Shown in pieces: positions 34,740 to 45,229 of a DNA stretch of 64,000 nucleotides. Positions within the stretch are counted from its first letter, which is position 1, and the number at the start of each line of letters is the position of its first letter. Source of the DNA: Taenia hydatigena (taxonomy: Eukaryota; Platyhelminthes; Cestoda; Cyclophyllidea; Taeniidae); contig JADWOT020001577.1 in NCBI GenBank assembly GCA_036345935.2, forward strand, positions 1,196,291 through 1,260,290. The letters are read 5' to 3'. The position numbers and the translations under genes were made by a program. The notes under the pieces were generated by a model. That model worked only from the letters and a program-made list of their open reading frames with translations. It did no database searches and was not told where the DNA came from.

Positions 34740-36140
34740 GTTAGGATTTGAGGACATGAACAATGATTAGGACCGAGGGGTGCTAGGCTTTAATAAGCAA
34801 ACCATTCCACATTTCCTAATAGTGTTGATCGTTTCTGCTAACTATTCAACTGGTGAATCCGTGCAGACATCCGGAATTACTCGGTCTTGCTGGAATATTT
34901 ATTTCATTTGATTTGTATGTTAAGGCGGTGAATAAACACCTGGAATGATTTCCTGCCTCATCACATCGTTCGGTGCATAGCAGCCACTGTCGAATGCTCA
35001 CTTTGAAATTCACTTTTATTTATGCTTGTAGTGGTAAGGTAGGGCAATGGCGCATTTTGAGCCAAATAGCAATGACGAGGAATCTTTTGTGCAAAACTGA
35101 TTACTCAACTAAAAGAGAATTGCTATCTCACATGGCTCAACGGCACCTCTGCAGTCAGAAAAAGTTATGAAGACACAGTACCTTTGATAAACGCCTAAGT
35201 TTACACGCATTCCAATGGACACTTTGACTCATCATTGACGATAAAGGCCTTAGATCTAACTGTTACGGGGACTCATGCATCTGGAATGTTATGATCTTTT
35301 TATGGTAATGTAGGTGACAGCAAATACAAAGATCTCAAAGCCAGAGGCCGCAGTAATAAAGAAGTTGGTAATGAGCGAAGATGAGAAGATTGACGATCAT
35401 AGGTGTGTGGTGTATTTGGAGGCTGGAGCATCTGATCTTATCAATGCATGTTATGGCTTGATGCATTCCGCAGTGCCTAAGTTTCCTGCCTCTCCTGACA
35501 TCGTCATCGTGGTCGCTGTCATCCACACCACTCGATTTGAAACCAGTCCGTCAGGGGTTTGAATGGGTGAAATGCAAATGTTTGTCCATTAATCACAACA
35601 CAAGTGCGCTTTCAGTCCACTGATCCCGGTTACGTGTCGTCTGATGCAGCAGAAGTCCTTGAATCTGCGTGTTCATGACCAGACTGCCTACACTACGAAT
35701 CTAGGTCTACGATTTTGCGTCAGTGGGAGCTTTCATGAATCTTTGCGATGCTGACTATCGTTTGTCAGCATATGGGTATCTGCTCACCCATACGTTTTCA
35801 TTACCAATGGAAACAGATTTGTCCATTTCCCACTGCCACATTCAAGATCGGCTTTGGCGTAATTGCAAACAAATGGAGACAGCAAGCGGATAATGCTGCA
35901 ATATCCACAACTAACGTAAATGGGGATGTGACGACCGAATATGCACTGGTCCTCTTTTGTTAATGTTAGCTTCACTTTAGCGCAAATCTCGCTGATGTTC
36001 CACCAATCCTAAAGTACAAAGTATTCTAAATTTCCCAGCTAATCATTGTCTGAAATGCACCATACTTGCATCCAGTCCTATTCTGCAGATGGGCTGGCAC
36101 GGCCAATATCGGTGCTCGACCTATCAGATGAGCAAAATAA
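34740..36140 (-). repeat. U block copy 3, with extra 0.8-kb segment
   Basis: This matches 45.23-46.3 kb. Anchors are CGAATGCTCACTT (34990; partner about 45492), the GAGCCAAATAGCAATGACGAGGAATC stretch beginning 35058 (partner about 45573), the CTGATGCAT(T/A) segment at 35459 (partner 45972) and GTCAGCATATG (35764; partner about 46199). The segment 34770-35600 is missing from the copies at 28.7 and 13.8 kb. See the separate entry on its paired open frames. Confidence 0.65.
35314..35562 (+). other. Open frame with a paralogous counterpart at 45764-46069
   Basis: An 82-codon frame here and a 101-codon frame at 45764-46069 lie in equivalent places of two U blocks and resemble each other as proteins. 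TKISKPEAAVIKK aligns with TKATKPETVTMGK (which needs one frame change in the second copy), then EKIDD with EKADD, and LMHSAVPKF with LMHIAAPSF. The upstream segment also aligns (FEPNSNDEESFVQN at about 35058 with FDANLNKEESNVEN at about 45573). I do not recognise the family. The indels suggest two decayed copies of another gene that once lay divergently upstream of the zinc-finger gene, but both could be non-coding. Confidence 0.25.
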
Positions 36141-39129
36141 TTCAAAATGTGGGCGTGACTACAGAACTATCTTCTAGATAATGACACTTGCTTATCAAAC
36201 AAAAAGATGTGACCAAGAATATGGGGTGAAAAGTGAGACTCTTACGGATGCAGCGAAGGTGATCTAGTGGTTAGTTGTTGCGAGTGCGTAAAATAGTGGC
36301 TAAGGGAATGCAGTATCCTCATAGCAGCGTGGACCTTGATGTCGATGGCAAAGAGCATATTAGAGAGGTATTTTAAGGTCAAGGCCTTGGAGATGACAAA
36401 CTCTACGGCCATTTCAGATTTACTTGTCACTGCCAGTGTCACCTTCCCCTCCGTGCTTCATTCTATTAAGTTCAATGAAAAGTTTGGTCTTCATTTATGC
36501 AGCATTGCAGCTTTCGTTGCAGCCATTACCGTCTTCTGTTAAAAAAATTGGGTTTGGTAATGTTAACTTACTGCACAATCGATGTGGGAAGTATCCTTTT
36601 CCATAATCACAGCATTTGTCAACATACACCGACATAACAAATCCTTTACTGTGAGGCGCTTAATAATAGAATCATAAAACTTGAATGCAATCATAATGCA
36701 TGCATCCGATGCTGCCTACAGTGGTTTCATCACGTGTACTGCTACCAGCTAAACATGGCATTAACACACCATCTGCCTATGCACACGGAGGTTACTTTAA
36801 AGACTTGAGTGGAAGTCTGGACAGAACGCTTTCTTCATCATTTAAGTCTGCCCCATAATTTGCAACTTCAAATAAACACACGTGGACGACCTAGCAGTAG
36901 AGAGGTTTGAGATGGTGGTGGAGGTGTTTAAGGTGAACAGGTATCCGGACATGGGCATGCTCGCGAAGACTGCAGTACGACACCATCTTAGAGAGTCGAG
37001 TACTTGGGTGTTGATTACAAAACTGTCGATTTTGGAGCTAAAACCCAAGGAGGGAAGAGCGAAGGGAATGAAAATACGTGGCTATTGAAAGTGAATCTAA
37101 CAAGCCTAGACCATCCTTTCGTATGCCCATTGCCAACCACATTGCAACTCGCTCTTTTAATAAGCGCTTGTGCGGCCTAAACATAGTCAGATTTTCACTT
37201 TTCTAACGTCTGTGCAGGGATATTTTGAATGCTCGCACCTTAGTAGTCAAAAGGATTACTAAATTGGATTTAAAATGAATATCGCTTGTCTTCAACAACA
37301 GAATTCTAACCACAAGTCGCTTAAAGCATGCTTTAGGCATTAATCATATGCCTTTGCGGCGTTTTCGACCGTATGCAAATACCTATGTGCCTTTTCACAC
37401 CAATAACATAAACAGATTCTCCTACAAGCGCAAAGGCTTTAACAATGAATAGGGCCGAACGAGTCTTTATTAATGTTGCTTTATGAAGTACCACCTGCGC
37501 TCACAAACATTTTAGTCCAATTCGATGTCTGAAGGACGCGCCCTCTGTTCACTCCGCCAAGTTCATGCACTGTTTCTTTTGCCCGGGGGCATGCGATCCA
37601 GATTGTGTCTCACCCCTTGTGCATTACTACAGATATTTAACATTTCTAGGGTGAGCAACATTGATTGACACAGGAGTTGACAAGAAATGTGTTTTTCATC
37701 CACAGTTCCACCTTCTCTCACCAATACAGACAACAGCTTGGCCCCCTTTAATATGAACAACTTCTTTGGCCTCCTCATCTCGCCACAGTTCGGCCATGAC
37801 ACCTTTGCACCACACCATCTGGTAGGTTCTCATGCTGATGTCGTTTGCGTGAATATCGTAAGGACTTAAGGCCATGCGGAGTACGAGCTTCTCTGTAGAA
37901 CACGGATGATTGATGAATTGATTACCGTTTGTCAAATTTCTCATCAGCATTTGCGCACTATAGCTTAACACAAATTCCTAAATGCTTTGAGGAGCCGCAG
38001 GGCTAGAAAATAACTTATGCGAGGGATAGTTGCATTGGACCTCCTAACCACTTCCCAATTAGAGTTGCCCGTCTGACTCATCCAAGCTGTTAACGCTACC
38101 GCCTACATTGCTATTGCTTGCTCAACGCTTACCGTTGACAATGCTGATGTTTTACTTTACTTGAAAGCTCCCACGAATAAGTAGAAGGACGTATAAGTGA
38201 CCGCCTAGAATAAGCCGAATAATTAGATGAAGTTTTGGCTACCTAAGAACTCAATTTGACTGATCGGCTGATTTCTACAACTTGAACAGCTACTATCACC
38301 ACAAATGTAACCTCTTGAATTGCATCCTAACTGGAATATAGTTTACGTTTCCGTGACCACCTCACCGTCGAACAGCGAAGCGTATAATCTAAAGCGGTTT
38401 GCTAAAGTGTATTTTCCAGCGTTTCAGCGTTCCTTATCTTAAATATCCTGTGTTAAAGCAAGAGGTGCTTTATGCCTATTGTAAGTTAAAGGCGCTGCCA
38501 AAATCGGTGCGCATCTATTCATTCTCGATGTCGCATTCCATGAGCAAAGTCACACACTTTACTCCGGTTGAATATTATTATTCAGCGTGTCATAAAATAT
38601 TCTGCTGACGCCTCCCATTAGACGGCCGATTGCGTAGTAAGATTGCCCTTTCATCCACTCTTCCGCTTCATGGTTTCGTGACCTTCTATGTTGATGGCTG
38701 AGATAGAACATTTTGCGTGATCTTCCGTGGCATCAAATGCTTGACTTTTGATATTGGCGAACTGCATATTCGGTGCTGGCATCAGCTAGTGGTGGTGAAA
38801 CTAGACGTGGATTTTCTTTTTCTTTCAATAAGCACAGACATTGCTCCAGAGACACCAGTTGGAATACCGTGTCAAGAGCAATTCCTAGTTGGGAAGGGGA
38901 ATTAACTGCCTATGGTCCAATTCAACTCAACATTTGCAATCGCTCTTTAGCTTAAGGTCAAGCTGGACAGGTGCGAGCAAAATGCACACTAGAACAGCTA
39001 GAGGCATTGGAGGAAGCATTTCAGGTGACTTGGCGTCCCGACGCAGACATCTGTGAGGACTTGGCAGTCAGATTCCGCCTCCGCAAACTAAAAGTTTAGG
39101 TGTGTGTGTACGTGTACGTGTTCTATATG
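36141..39129. other. No recognisable gene (3 kb)
   Basis: I see no supported gene, RNA gene or clear repeat in this stretch. Open frames reach at most 91 codons (37696-37971, minus) and overlap frames on the other strand. A tRNA-like box A string near 36253 is discussed under rejected items. Confidence 0.4.
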
Positions 39130-39600
39130 TGACATGAAGGTGATAAGAGAATCATTGCTACCAGACCCTTCCGCACTTTCCGCAGACGGAGAAGATTGCC
39201 ACACGAGCGGTAAACTAGAAACTTAAAACCGAAATATGAAAGTGTGGTTGCTAAAAGAAATGCTTGTCATTAAAGAAGTGTCCGAAAAGTAAAATAGCAA
39301 AGCTAAATTGTAGAATGGGCATTACAAAATCATTTTTACGGCCTCCTACTTAAAATCATTTGCGATTTTGAGGACACTTTACTCTCACCGACACAAATGA
39401 AATGAACGAAAAATAAGGCAACTAAATGGATTCTACTGAGCGCGCAAATGCAACATTAAATAGCTAGTTGTTTACGGTTGGTAGAGTGAATACGAAACGC
39501 TAGTTTAAAGAGTGATTTTTCTTCCCTCACACAGGCACGCGACTACACATCGCCACTAAAGTTCAGTTATCGAGGCACTCTTAATTTGAGTCCGGGTACA
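39130..39600 (+). repeat. U block fragment
   Basis: This matches the far part of U at about 1660-2110 in the same orientation: AGACCCTTCCGCA (39165; partner 1708), AGCAAAGCTAAAT (39297; partner 1781), GGTTGGTAGAGT (39476; partner 1988) and CGACTACACATC (39540; partner 2050). The stretch nearer the gene, including promoter and exon 1, is missing, and sequence from the middle of the zinc-finger gene follows directly. An internal deletion has removed the 5' end. Confidence 0.6.
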
Positions 39601-40160
39601 ATGGACAGTTTCGCTTAAATGATTATCTTACACATCCCTCTTGCGACCCGTGCCTTCATTACCCCCCTCCTCGATCATTCTCAAATCGCCTCCACAACTT
39701 CAAGCTCCAACTGCCAATTCTCACCCCATATAACCGCCTTACTTTCCTTAGCATTTTCTTTTAACACTGTCCAGTGGAATTGGTCTACAGATCTCTGACT
39801 GCCTTTCCTAGTATCACAATATTCTCTCAGAGATTCCGATCAGCATGGCCAACAACCTCAGAAACACAGTAGACGATGCTCTTGCTGATATTGTCTCGAG
39901 TTCCCTAACCGATGCGGCAAACGGCAACAACAAGAAAAACAATGGTATCTACCCTCTAATTTTTAATGAGACGATTGATTAGAGTTTAGACGAAGAAGCG
40001 CGACCGGAATGGAAATGTCGAGAGGGTAGAAAGACATAAAAGGCGCCGCCTCTGCATATGCGCAGGCAGAGGCACTCGCTTTCACGTAAATATCGCTTTT
40101 GTGGTAGGACATTCTTACGCGAACGGCTTCTGCAGGGTCACAAGAGCGCACCCGCTTTAT
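39600..40160 (+). pseudogene. Snail-type zinc-finger pseudogene, middle fragment
   Basis: On the + strand the Ser/Asn-rich middle is recognisable (DAANGNNKKNNG at about 39910-39945, then EEARPEWKC at about 39990-40017). Finger 1 has lost its second Cys and contains a stop. Finger 2 is nearly complete (YRFCGRTFLRERLLQGHKSA, about 40090-40150) but its histidine and linker are gone, and two stops follow at about 40156-40162. Sequence then jumps to the family's 3' flank (CAAATAAATATGTGCACG at about 40173), so fingers 3-4 and the tail have been deleted. Confidence 0.8.
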
Positions 40161-40352
40161 AGTAATCCTCAGCAAATAAATATGTGCACGTTTTGCACTG
40201 CTTGTCATCATGCTTATTTAGCCAAATAATGGCTAATGATAATTTAAATACATGCGAAATGATGTAGTAGTAAATTTCATGTGATCATAGTTGCTCTTGT
40301 TCTAGCTCAGACTAGGATCACTTAGGGATTGCCAAAATCATGTTAATCATGA

Positions 40353-40369
40353 CTGCTGCTGCTGCTGCT
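40353..40369. repeat. (CTG)n microsatellite
   Basis: Five to six uninterrupted CTG triplets in non-coding flank downstream of the 40-kb pseudogene. Confidence 0.8.
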
Positions 40370-40799
40370 TTTAAGGTCTAGCGACGGTAAAGTTTGGAAT
40401 CACAGGGAATAATTTGTACATTGCTATTACCACTTCCTCTAAATTTAGGCACTTTACAATGCATTTGAAACCTTAATTTTATCTTTTGTTTGCGTCAAAT
40501 CAGCAATGATACTTTAGAACTAGAAACTTAGCATCCAAACATCACGTATTCACCACGTTACGATGAGCCGATCTACCAGAAGATATTTCCCAACTCATCT
40601 CCCCTCTCTGCAGTGCTCGCATCGAATTACCGAATAAGATTGAATACTTTATTCGCCACCAACTCGGTGTATGCGTAACGTCTTCAACCAGGTAATGGCG
40701 AGAGAGAATATTGCCTTGACTATATTCTGCTTTGTTAGTGAACAGATTTTGCTGCCATCTATTACACGATTACTGCCAGGTCTTTTGTGCTTACGCAGG

Positions 40800-42393
40800 A
40801 GAATTAAACGCATCATCTGGTCCATGCATTTCGTAATGCTAATTTCTCCCCTGTGTCATGCATGAGTCAACTCAAATCCAGGTGTGAGACAACGGTGTGA
40901 GATAGGTCGGAACGGGGAACACCACAGATGTGGATGGACACGCTACCAGTTTCTCAGGTCAAACTAGGCTTTGAGCATGCCGTCTCTCGTGGTAACCGTG
41001 GTAGATATTTTTCGATCTAATCCAATTACTACATTTTGCGATTCAGTGTTAAATTTTATAAAAAATAAACCCCTTAAATATCACGGGACAAGTCTGGACA
41101 GAGTGAGATGCAATTATTATTATGTAGCGCAGCAAACTACTCTAGCTGAGATGAGGTCTCTTTGCGAATGCATAAAGTCGCAACGAAGTCTAAATTCTAT
41201 CATACCATGCGAGTGAACGAAAGCGTGTGCTTTATTTAGCACAAATAAGAGATGCCGTGAATAGGGTCAGGCAGTGACTGAGTTCGAATGGACAATGGCC
41301 GAATGTCCCGAATTCGAACGATGGCGTGAATCATCACTTGCCAATTCCCTATACCCCATAGTATATCGCTCCAAATGAAATTACAGGGGCATTATATTGC
41401 GATTCTCTGTTAAAAGCGCATCACCTTGCTCCTTGCTGCAACGGAATGATTGACCAATACTGCTTTTGCAGAGTTGAACCACCGATTCGATGCATATGCG
41501 GTCAAGCATTCAAAATATAAATCTGACTACATTTGAAACAGCATTTCCTTTGTTCCAAGGGTCAGTACCATCCCGGCCACTTTAAATTTCACTACGTGTG
41601 GATGCTGCGTTTTGGCGTTTGAAATCATTTTCGACATCTCTGGTCTTTTGTTGAGTAAGGTGCTATTGTAATGACACAACATATGTTCACGTCGTCGTGA
41701 TGATCGCTTCACGAAGCCGTTCCGAATGAACCCTCGCCATACCTTTGCATTGACTTTTGTCAGGCTCAATTCGGCACACTCGCATGTGGCCAATTCTGTT
41801 GCTTTTAAGAACGCACATAATTTAAGCCAAATAGCTACTCACCAATAGGTGAAACACTTTTCTAGCGAGAAAGCTGTTGTTCTCGGTGGTTACATCCGCT
41901 TATCTTAAAAATACATTACCGCTGATTAGCTATAACCACATTGTTTAAGAACCAACTTTATGCCAGCATTAAAATATTACGTTAGACTCAATTCGCACTA
42001 GTCATCGTGGATTAAAATTGAGCCTAAGTTTACTAAGTTGTGACTTGGTATCTGCTTTAACCACCAACAACCATTACCATCGCGCTGCTTCTCGTTAAAA
42101 GCAGTCTGATTCCCCACTTTGTGCACCCGACCTGTTCAATCTACAATGCAGCTCCTAAAAGTCGCGATTCTTACTAGCGAATTTAAATTCCATTAGTAAT
42201 GTTTCCTTTGCCATGCTAAAACTATTAACCCCAAGCACTCGAACTGATTCATTGCGTGTAGAAAAGGCTACGCAGACCAAACCACCCGCTTGTGTGTGTC
42301 CATTCCATTTTTATTGGAGTCAAATCATGATTGTGCTCGCGGTGGTACTTTCTACCACCCCTCCCAACTGGCGTGTCATCAGCACAGGGACAC
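40800..42393 (-). repeat. R block, full-length inverted copy
   Basis: This reads as R in reverse complement from the core (GTCAACTCAAATCCAGGTGTGAG, 40866) through AGAGATGCCGTGAATAGGG (41248) to the ACCACCAACAACCATTACC segment at 42060 and a sharp end at 42393. Its last 0.87 kb is the near-twin of 30870-31730. It abuts an R copy in the opposite orientation at 42394. Confidence 0.7.
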
Positions 42394-43250
42394 GAGGGTC
42401 TCAGAATGATGTCCTTGTGACTTCATGGGATACTATACTAAATAGCACGGAAGTGCTGACCAGTGATGTCTTGCACTGTGGTTCAGATTCAGGAAGATTG
42501 GCCGCTGTCTCCCCAAAATTGGTCTATGCCTGACGCTATTCACGACATCTTTAATTCGTGCAAAACAAATTCCACGTATTTGCTCTCTTCCACGCTACGA
42601 TGACACTCAAACTTCGTTGTGACTAGAATCGCTTATAAAGGGATTCTCGTGTAGAGCAGTCGATTTGAAAGCCTATCAGTAATAACGCCTCACTCTGCTC
42701 AGACTACTCCTGGAACCGTGAAGGCGCATGGCCAATAATGGATTCAAAATCAACCATGAACTATGTTAAATGGGTCGGATTACCAAGGTAGCAGTGATAG
42801 GTGACATGTATACAACACAGATTGACCTGCGAAACTGCTAGCGTGATGGTTAACAACTATGAACCCTCCCCCCATTTTCGCGATCGTATACCATTGTCGC
42901 ACACCTGGATTTGGGTTGATCCCGTTCGTGCTAAGGGAGAAACTACCGATAGAAAATACATAAGCCGGATGCCACTTTTGACGTTCTTGCCACAGCACGA
43001 AAGGCATTATCATGACCCTGTATCAGATGCGTGGGAGGCCTGTTCATTACGAGCAGCATCATTAAATTCTAGCGCCACCTGACTGGAGACGTCACTCACT
43101 CAAGGGGTCAGTGGTGAATAAATCACAAAATCCCATGCAACAATTTAATGCGAGTGTTGCGATGAGTCAAAATGAGTCCATACATGCAAAGCTGCTCTCG
43201 TCCAACTGTCTGCTAGTAGGTCAAGTCATCGTGGCAGGGTGAATCGCCAC
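42394..43250 (+). repeat. R block copy (forward), 3' flank of the 44-kb gene
   Basis: This begins abruptly inside the R block (GGTCTCAGAATGATG) and continues through the core at about 42899 to the GTCACTCACTC segment at 43093. Its partners are 30.01-30.56 and 21.6-22.4 kb. A 93-codon frame at 42801-43082 crosses the core. The equivalent frames in other R copies are shorter, so I do not call it coding. Confidence 0.6.
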
Positions 43251-43774
43251 TGTAGAGAAGTCAATTTTGTTAAGATTAAGGCATCACTAGTGATGTGATG
43301 CAAATGAAAGCCTAAAATGAGGTGCCAAACCCAATTTAAAGTAGTAGCTACTGTCAGCAGCAGACTGTTGAGCCTTAACCAAGAAAAGAGTTGGACCCAC
43401 CACTCGCTCAATGCAGACTGTACATATTTCGGGGATGAATTACAGCGAATTAAGAAGTTACTTACAAATGATTCGCTATGATCCCATACTTTACAGTCCC
43501 CATACCATAAACGTAATGAATTTTAGTAAACCACTAACTTGTTATTGCATGTGAAGCAGCAGTCATGATTTTCAAGCTTGCATTATTCCATTTGAGTCTT
43601 GGCAACCCCTAATGGATCTGACCGTCAGATGGAAGGGGAGCAACAATGATTGAATCGAATCCCCTAGCTTGTCAGCCAGTTTACCCCATCGCATACTTTG
43701 TGGCTATTTAAATAATTGTGTTCCTTTATATGATAACAGAAGGGAAAAGCCAATTAGTGCGAATCGTGTATGAA

Positions 43775-43780
43775 TTTATT
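43775..43780 (-). terminator. Poly(A) signal AATAAA of the 44-kb gene
   Basis: AATAAA on the minus strand, 116 bp past the stop codon at 43896-43898, at the family's usual position. Confidence 0.6.
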
Positions 43781-43895
43781 TGCTAGGACTAGCTATAAAG
43801 TAGCCGCAGTTAAGAGAGCAACATAAAATGTGGTACGAAACGATGAAGTCCACTGTTGCGTAAATTTGAAGAGGATGAGGCTCTAGCATTTCTTC

Positions 43896-45150
43896 TCAAG
43901 TGATTGAGTTAGTGGCACCGAAGTCGTAAGTTGCGTTGACTGCGGAGGTAGTGCGGACATCATTTATAACGGCAGCTGTAGCAAGAGGGGCGAATGGACA
44001 CTTTGCAAGGTGTCGGGTGAGGAAACTGTTGCGGATGAACGAGGAAGTACAGTGAGGACAGCGCCAGCGCTTCACATCCATGTGTATCTGCATATGCACT
44101 CGCAAATTCGAGCGATCAGCAAAGGCGTGTTGGCAGGTGGGACAGACGAAGGGCTTTTCGCCTGTGTGCGTGCGCTCATGGCCCTGAAGAAGCCACCTGC
44201 GCGAGAACGCCTTACCACAGAAACGGCATTTCCATGGAAGTGAGTGAACTTGCCTATGTGTTCGCAGAGAGGCAGCGCTTTTGTATGTCTTTCCACACTC
44301 CTCACATTTCCATTTCGGTTGCTTATCTCCATTCGCCTTCTCATCATTTACCTCATTGGAGATTGTGGCAAAGGCGATGCTGTTGATCTTCTTGTCGCTG
44401 TCATTCGCAGCATCAATAAGAGTGCTTTTAGGAACTTCGCCATGTGGCAAATCCGGAGTATTAGCGGTGGAGTTAGCGGCATTTGCGATTGCGAAGCTGC
44501 TAGCCTTGTTAAAAAGAACTAAGGAGCAAAGAGAAGCATACAGAGAAAGACAGTCGAAGGTCTGCAGACCAATTTTGCTAAGCAGTAGTTGAGGAGAGTA
44601 GCAAGGAAAGTTGGGTGCCATCAAAGTGCCAAAACACGCTGGTGGCACGAAGGGCTGTGGAACTGTCTCCATTTGACTAATTGAAGGAAGAGTCGGTGAG
44701 GATGCGAGTTGAGAGAAAGGATGAGTAGGAAACTCTTTCGAGTGATTCTGCTTATTGGACGTGCATTCACGTTGTGATAATGCCGATGCACCCGAGTCAT
44801 CTATCAAAGAGATGGAAGAAAGGCTAGCAGAGCTCGTTGCTGCCGTCGTTGCGGTGATGAGAGTGTCAAATTGAAGTCAAAGGAGTTGGAGTGTCTTTGT
44901 CCACAACTGCAAATATCTCTGTCCTTGGCATTAAAGCATGATGACTTTAGAGGCGCTTGAGCAGGAGGCGATGACTGCAGAATGCTCGCCACGGAAAAGT
45001 CTAAAGGAGGTGGGAATGGTTTTGGCGTAGCTGCAAGAAAACATTTAACTATTGATTATACGTAGGCCTGAACAAGTCTGCATCTGATTGACATGAACGA
45101 ATAGTAAATGCTGATGAACGCAAGTAGAAATGCATCTTACCGTGTTTCAT
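43896..45150 (-). CDS. Snail-type C2H2 zinc-finger gene with four intact fingers and an N-terminal frameshift
   Basis: Exon 1 is 45141-45150 (Met-Lys-His plus one base; donor GTAAGATG), the intron is 45001-45140 and exon 2 begins at 45000 after CCTTTAG. The N-terminus reads [11 protein letters not shown], an eh1-type motif. About 42 codons into the protein, a 6-bp sequence (GTCAAA on +) appears twice at an 11-bp period (44865-44881). This 11-bp gain shifts the frame and leads to TGA near 44805-44807. Downstream, the family frame is open without interruption to TGA at 43896-43898 and carries four perfect fingers (44306-43998): C2H2 three times and a final C2HC. Finger 2 ([11 protein letters not shown]) and finger 3 (ADRSNLRVH) are closer to textbook Snail than the intact 14-kb gene. 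The first in-frame ATG after the shift is at 44670-44672 and would give a finger-only protein. It could be a very young pseudogene, an allele or an assembly error. Confidence 0.65.
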
Positions 45151-45193
45151 GATCGTAAAGATGGCAAATGACGAGCAGTAAGGCATCATCTGA

Positions 45194-45223
45194 CTTTTAT
45201 ATTGCACTCTCGATTCTCATTGG
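45194..45223 (-). promoter_or_regulatory. TATA and CCAAT promoter of the 44-kb gene
   Basis: TATAAAAG on the minus strand at 45194-45201, about 44 bp before the ATG at 45148-45150. A CCAAT box lies at 45219-45223. The second, distal CCAAT box of the other copies is missing because the flank diverges just upstream. Confidence 0.6.
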
Positions 45224-45229
45224 TCAAAA

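Noticed and set aside
36243..36315. tRNA-Glu-like box A (GATCTAGTGGTTAG) near 36253
   Set aside because: No matching box B, acceptor stem or anticodon loop can be drawn at the right spacing, and no second copy supports a tRNA-derived element.
44804..44992. Separate 62-codon gene on the minus strand
   Set aside because: It is the N-terminal part of the 44-kb zinc-finger gene, separated from the rest by the 11-bp frameshift.
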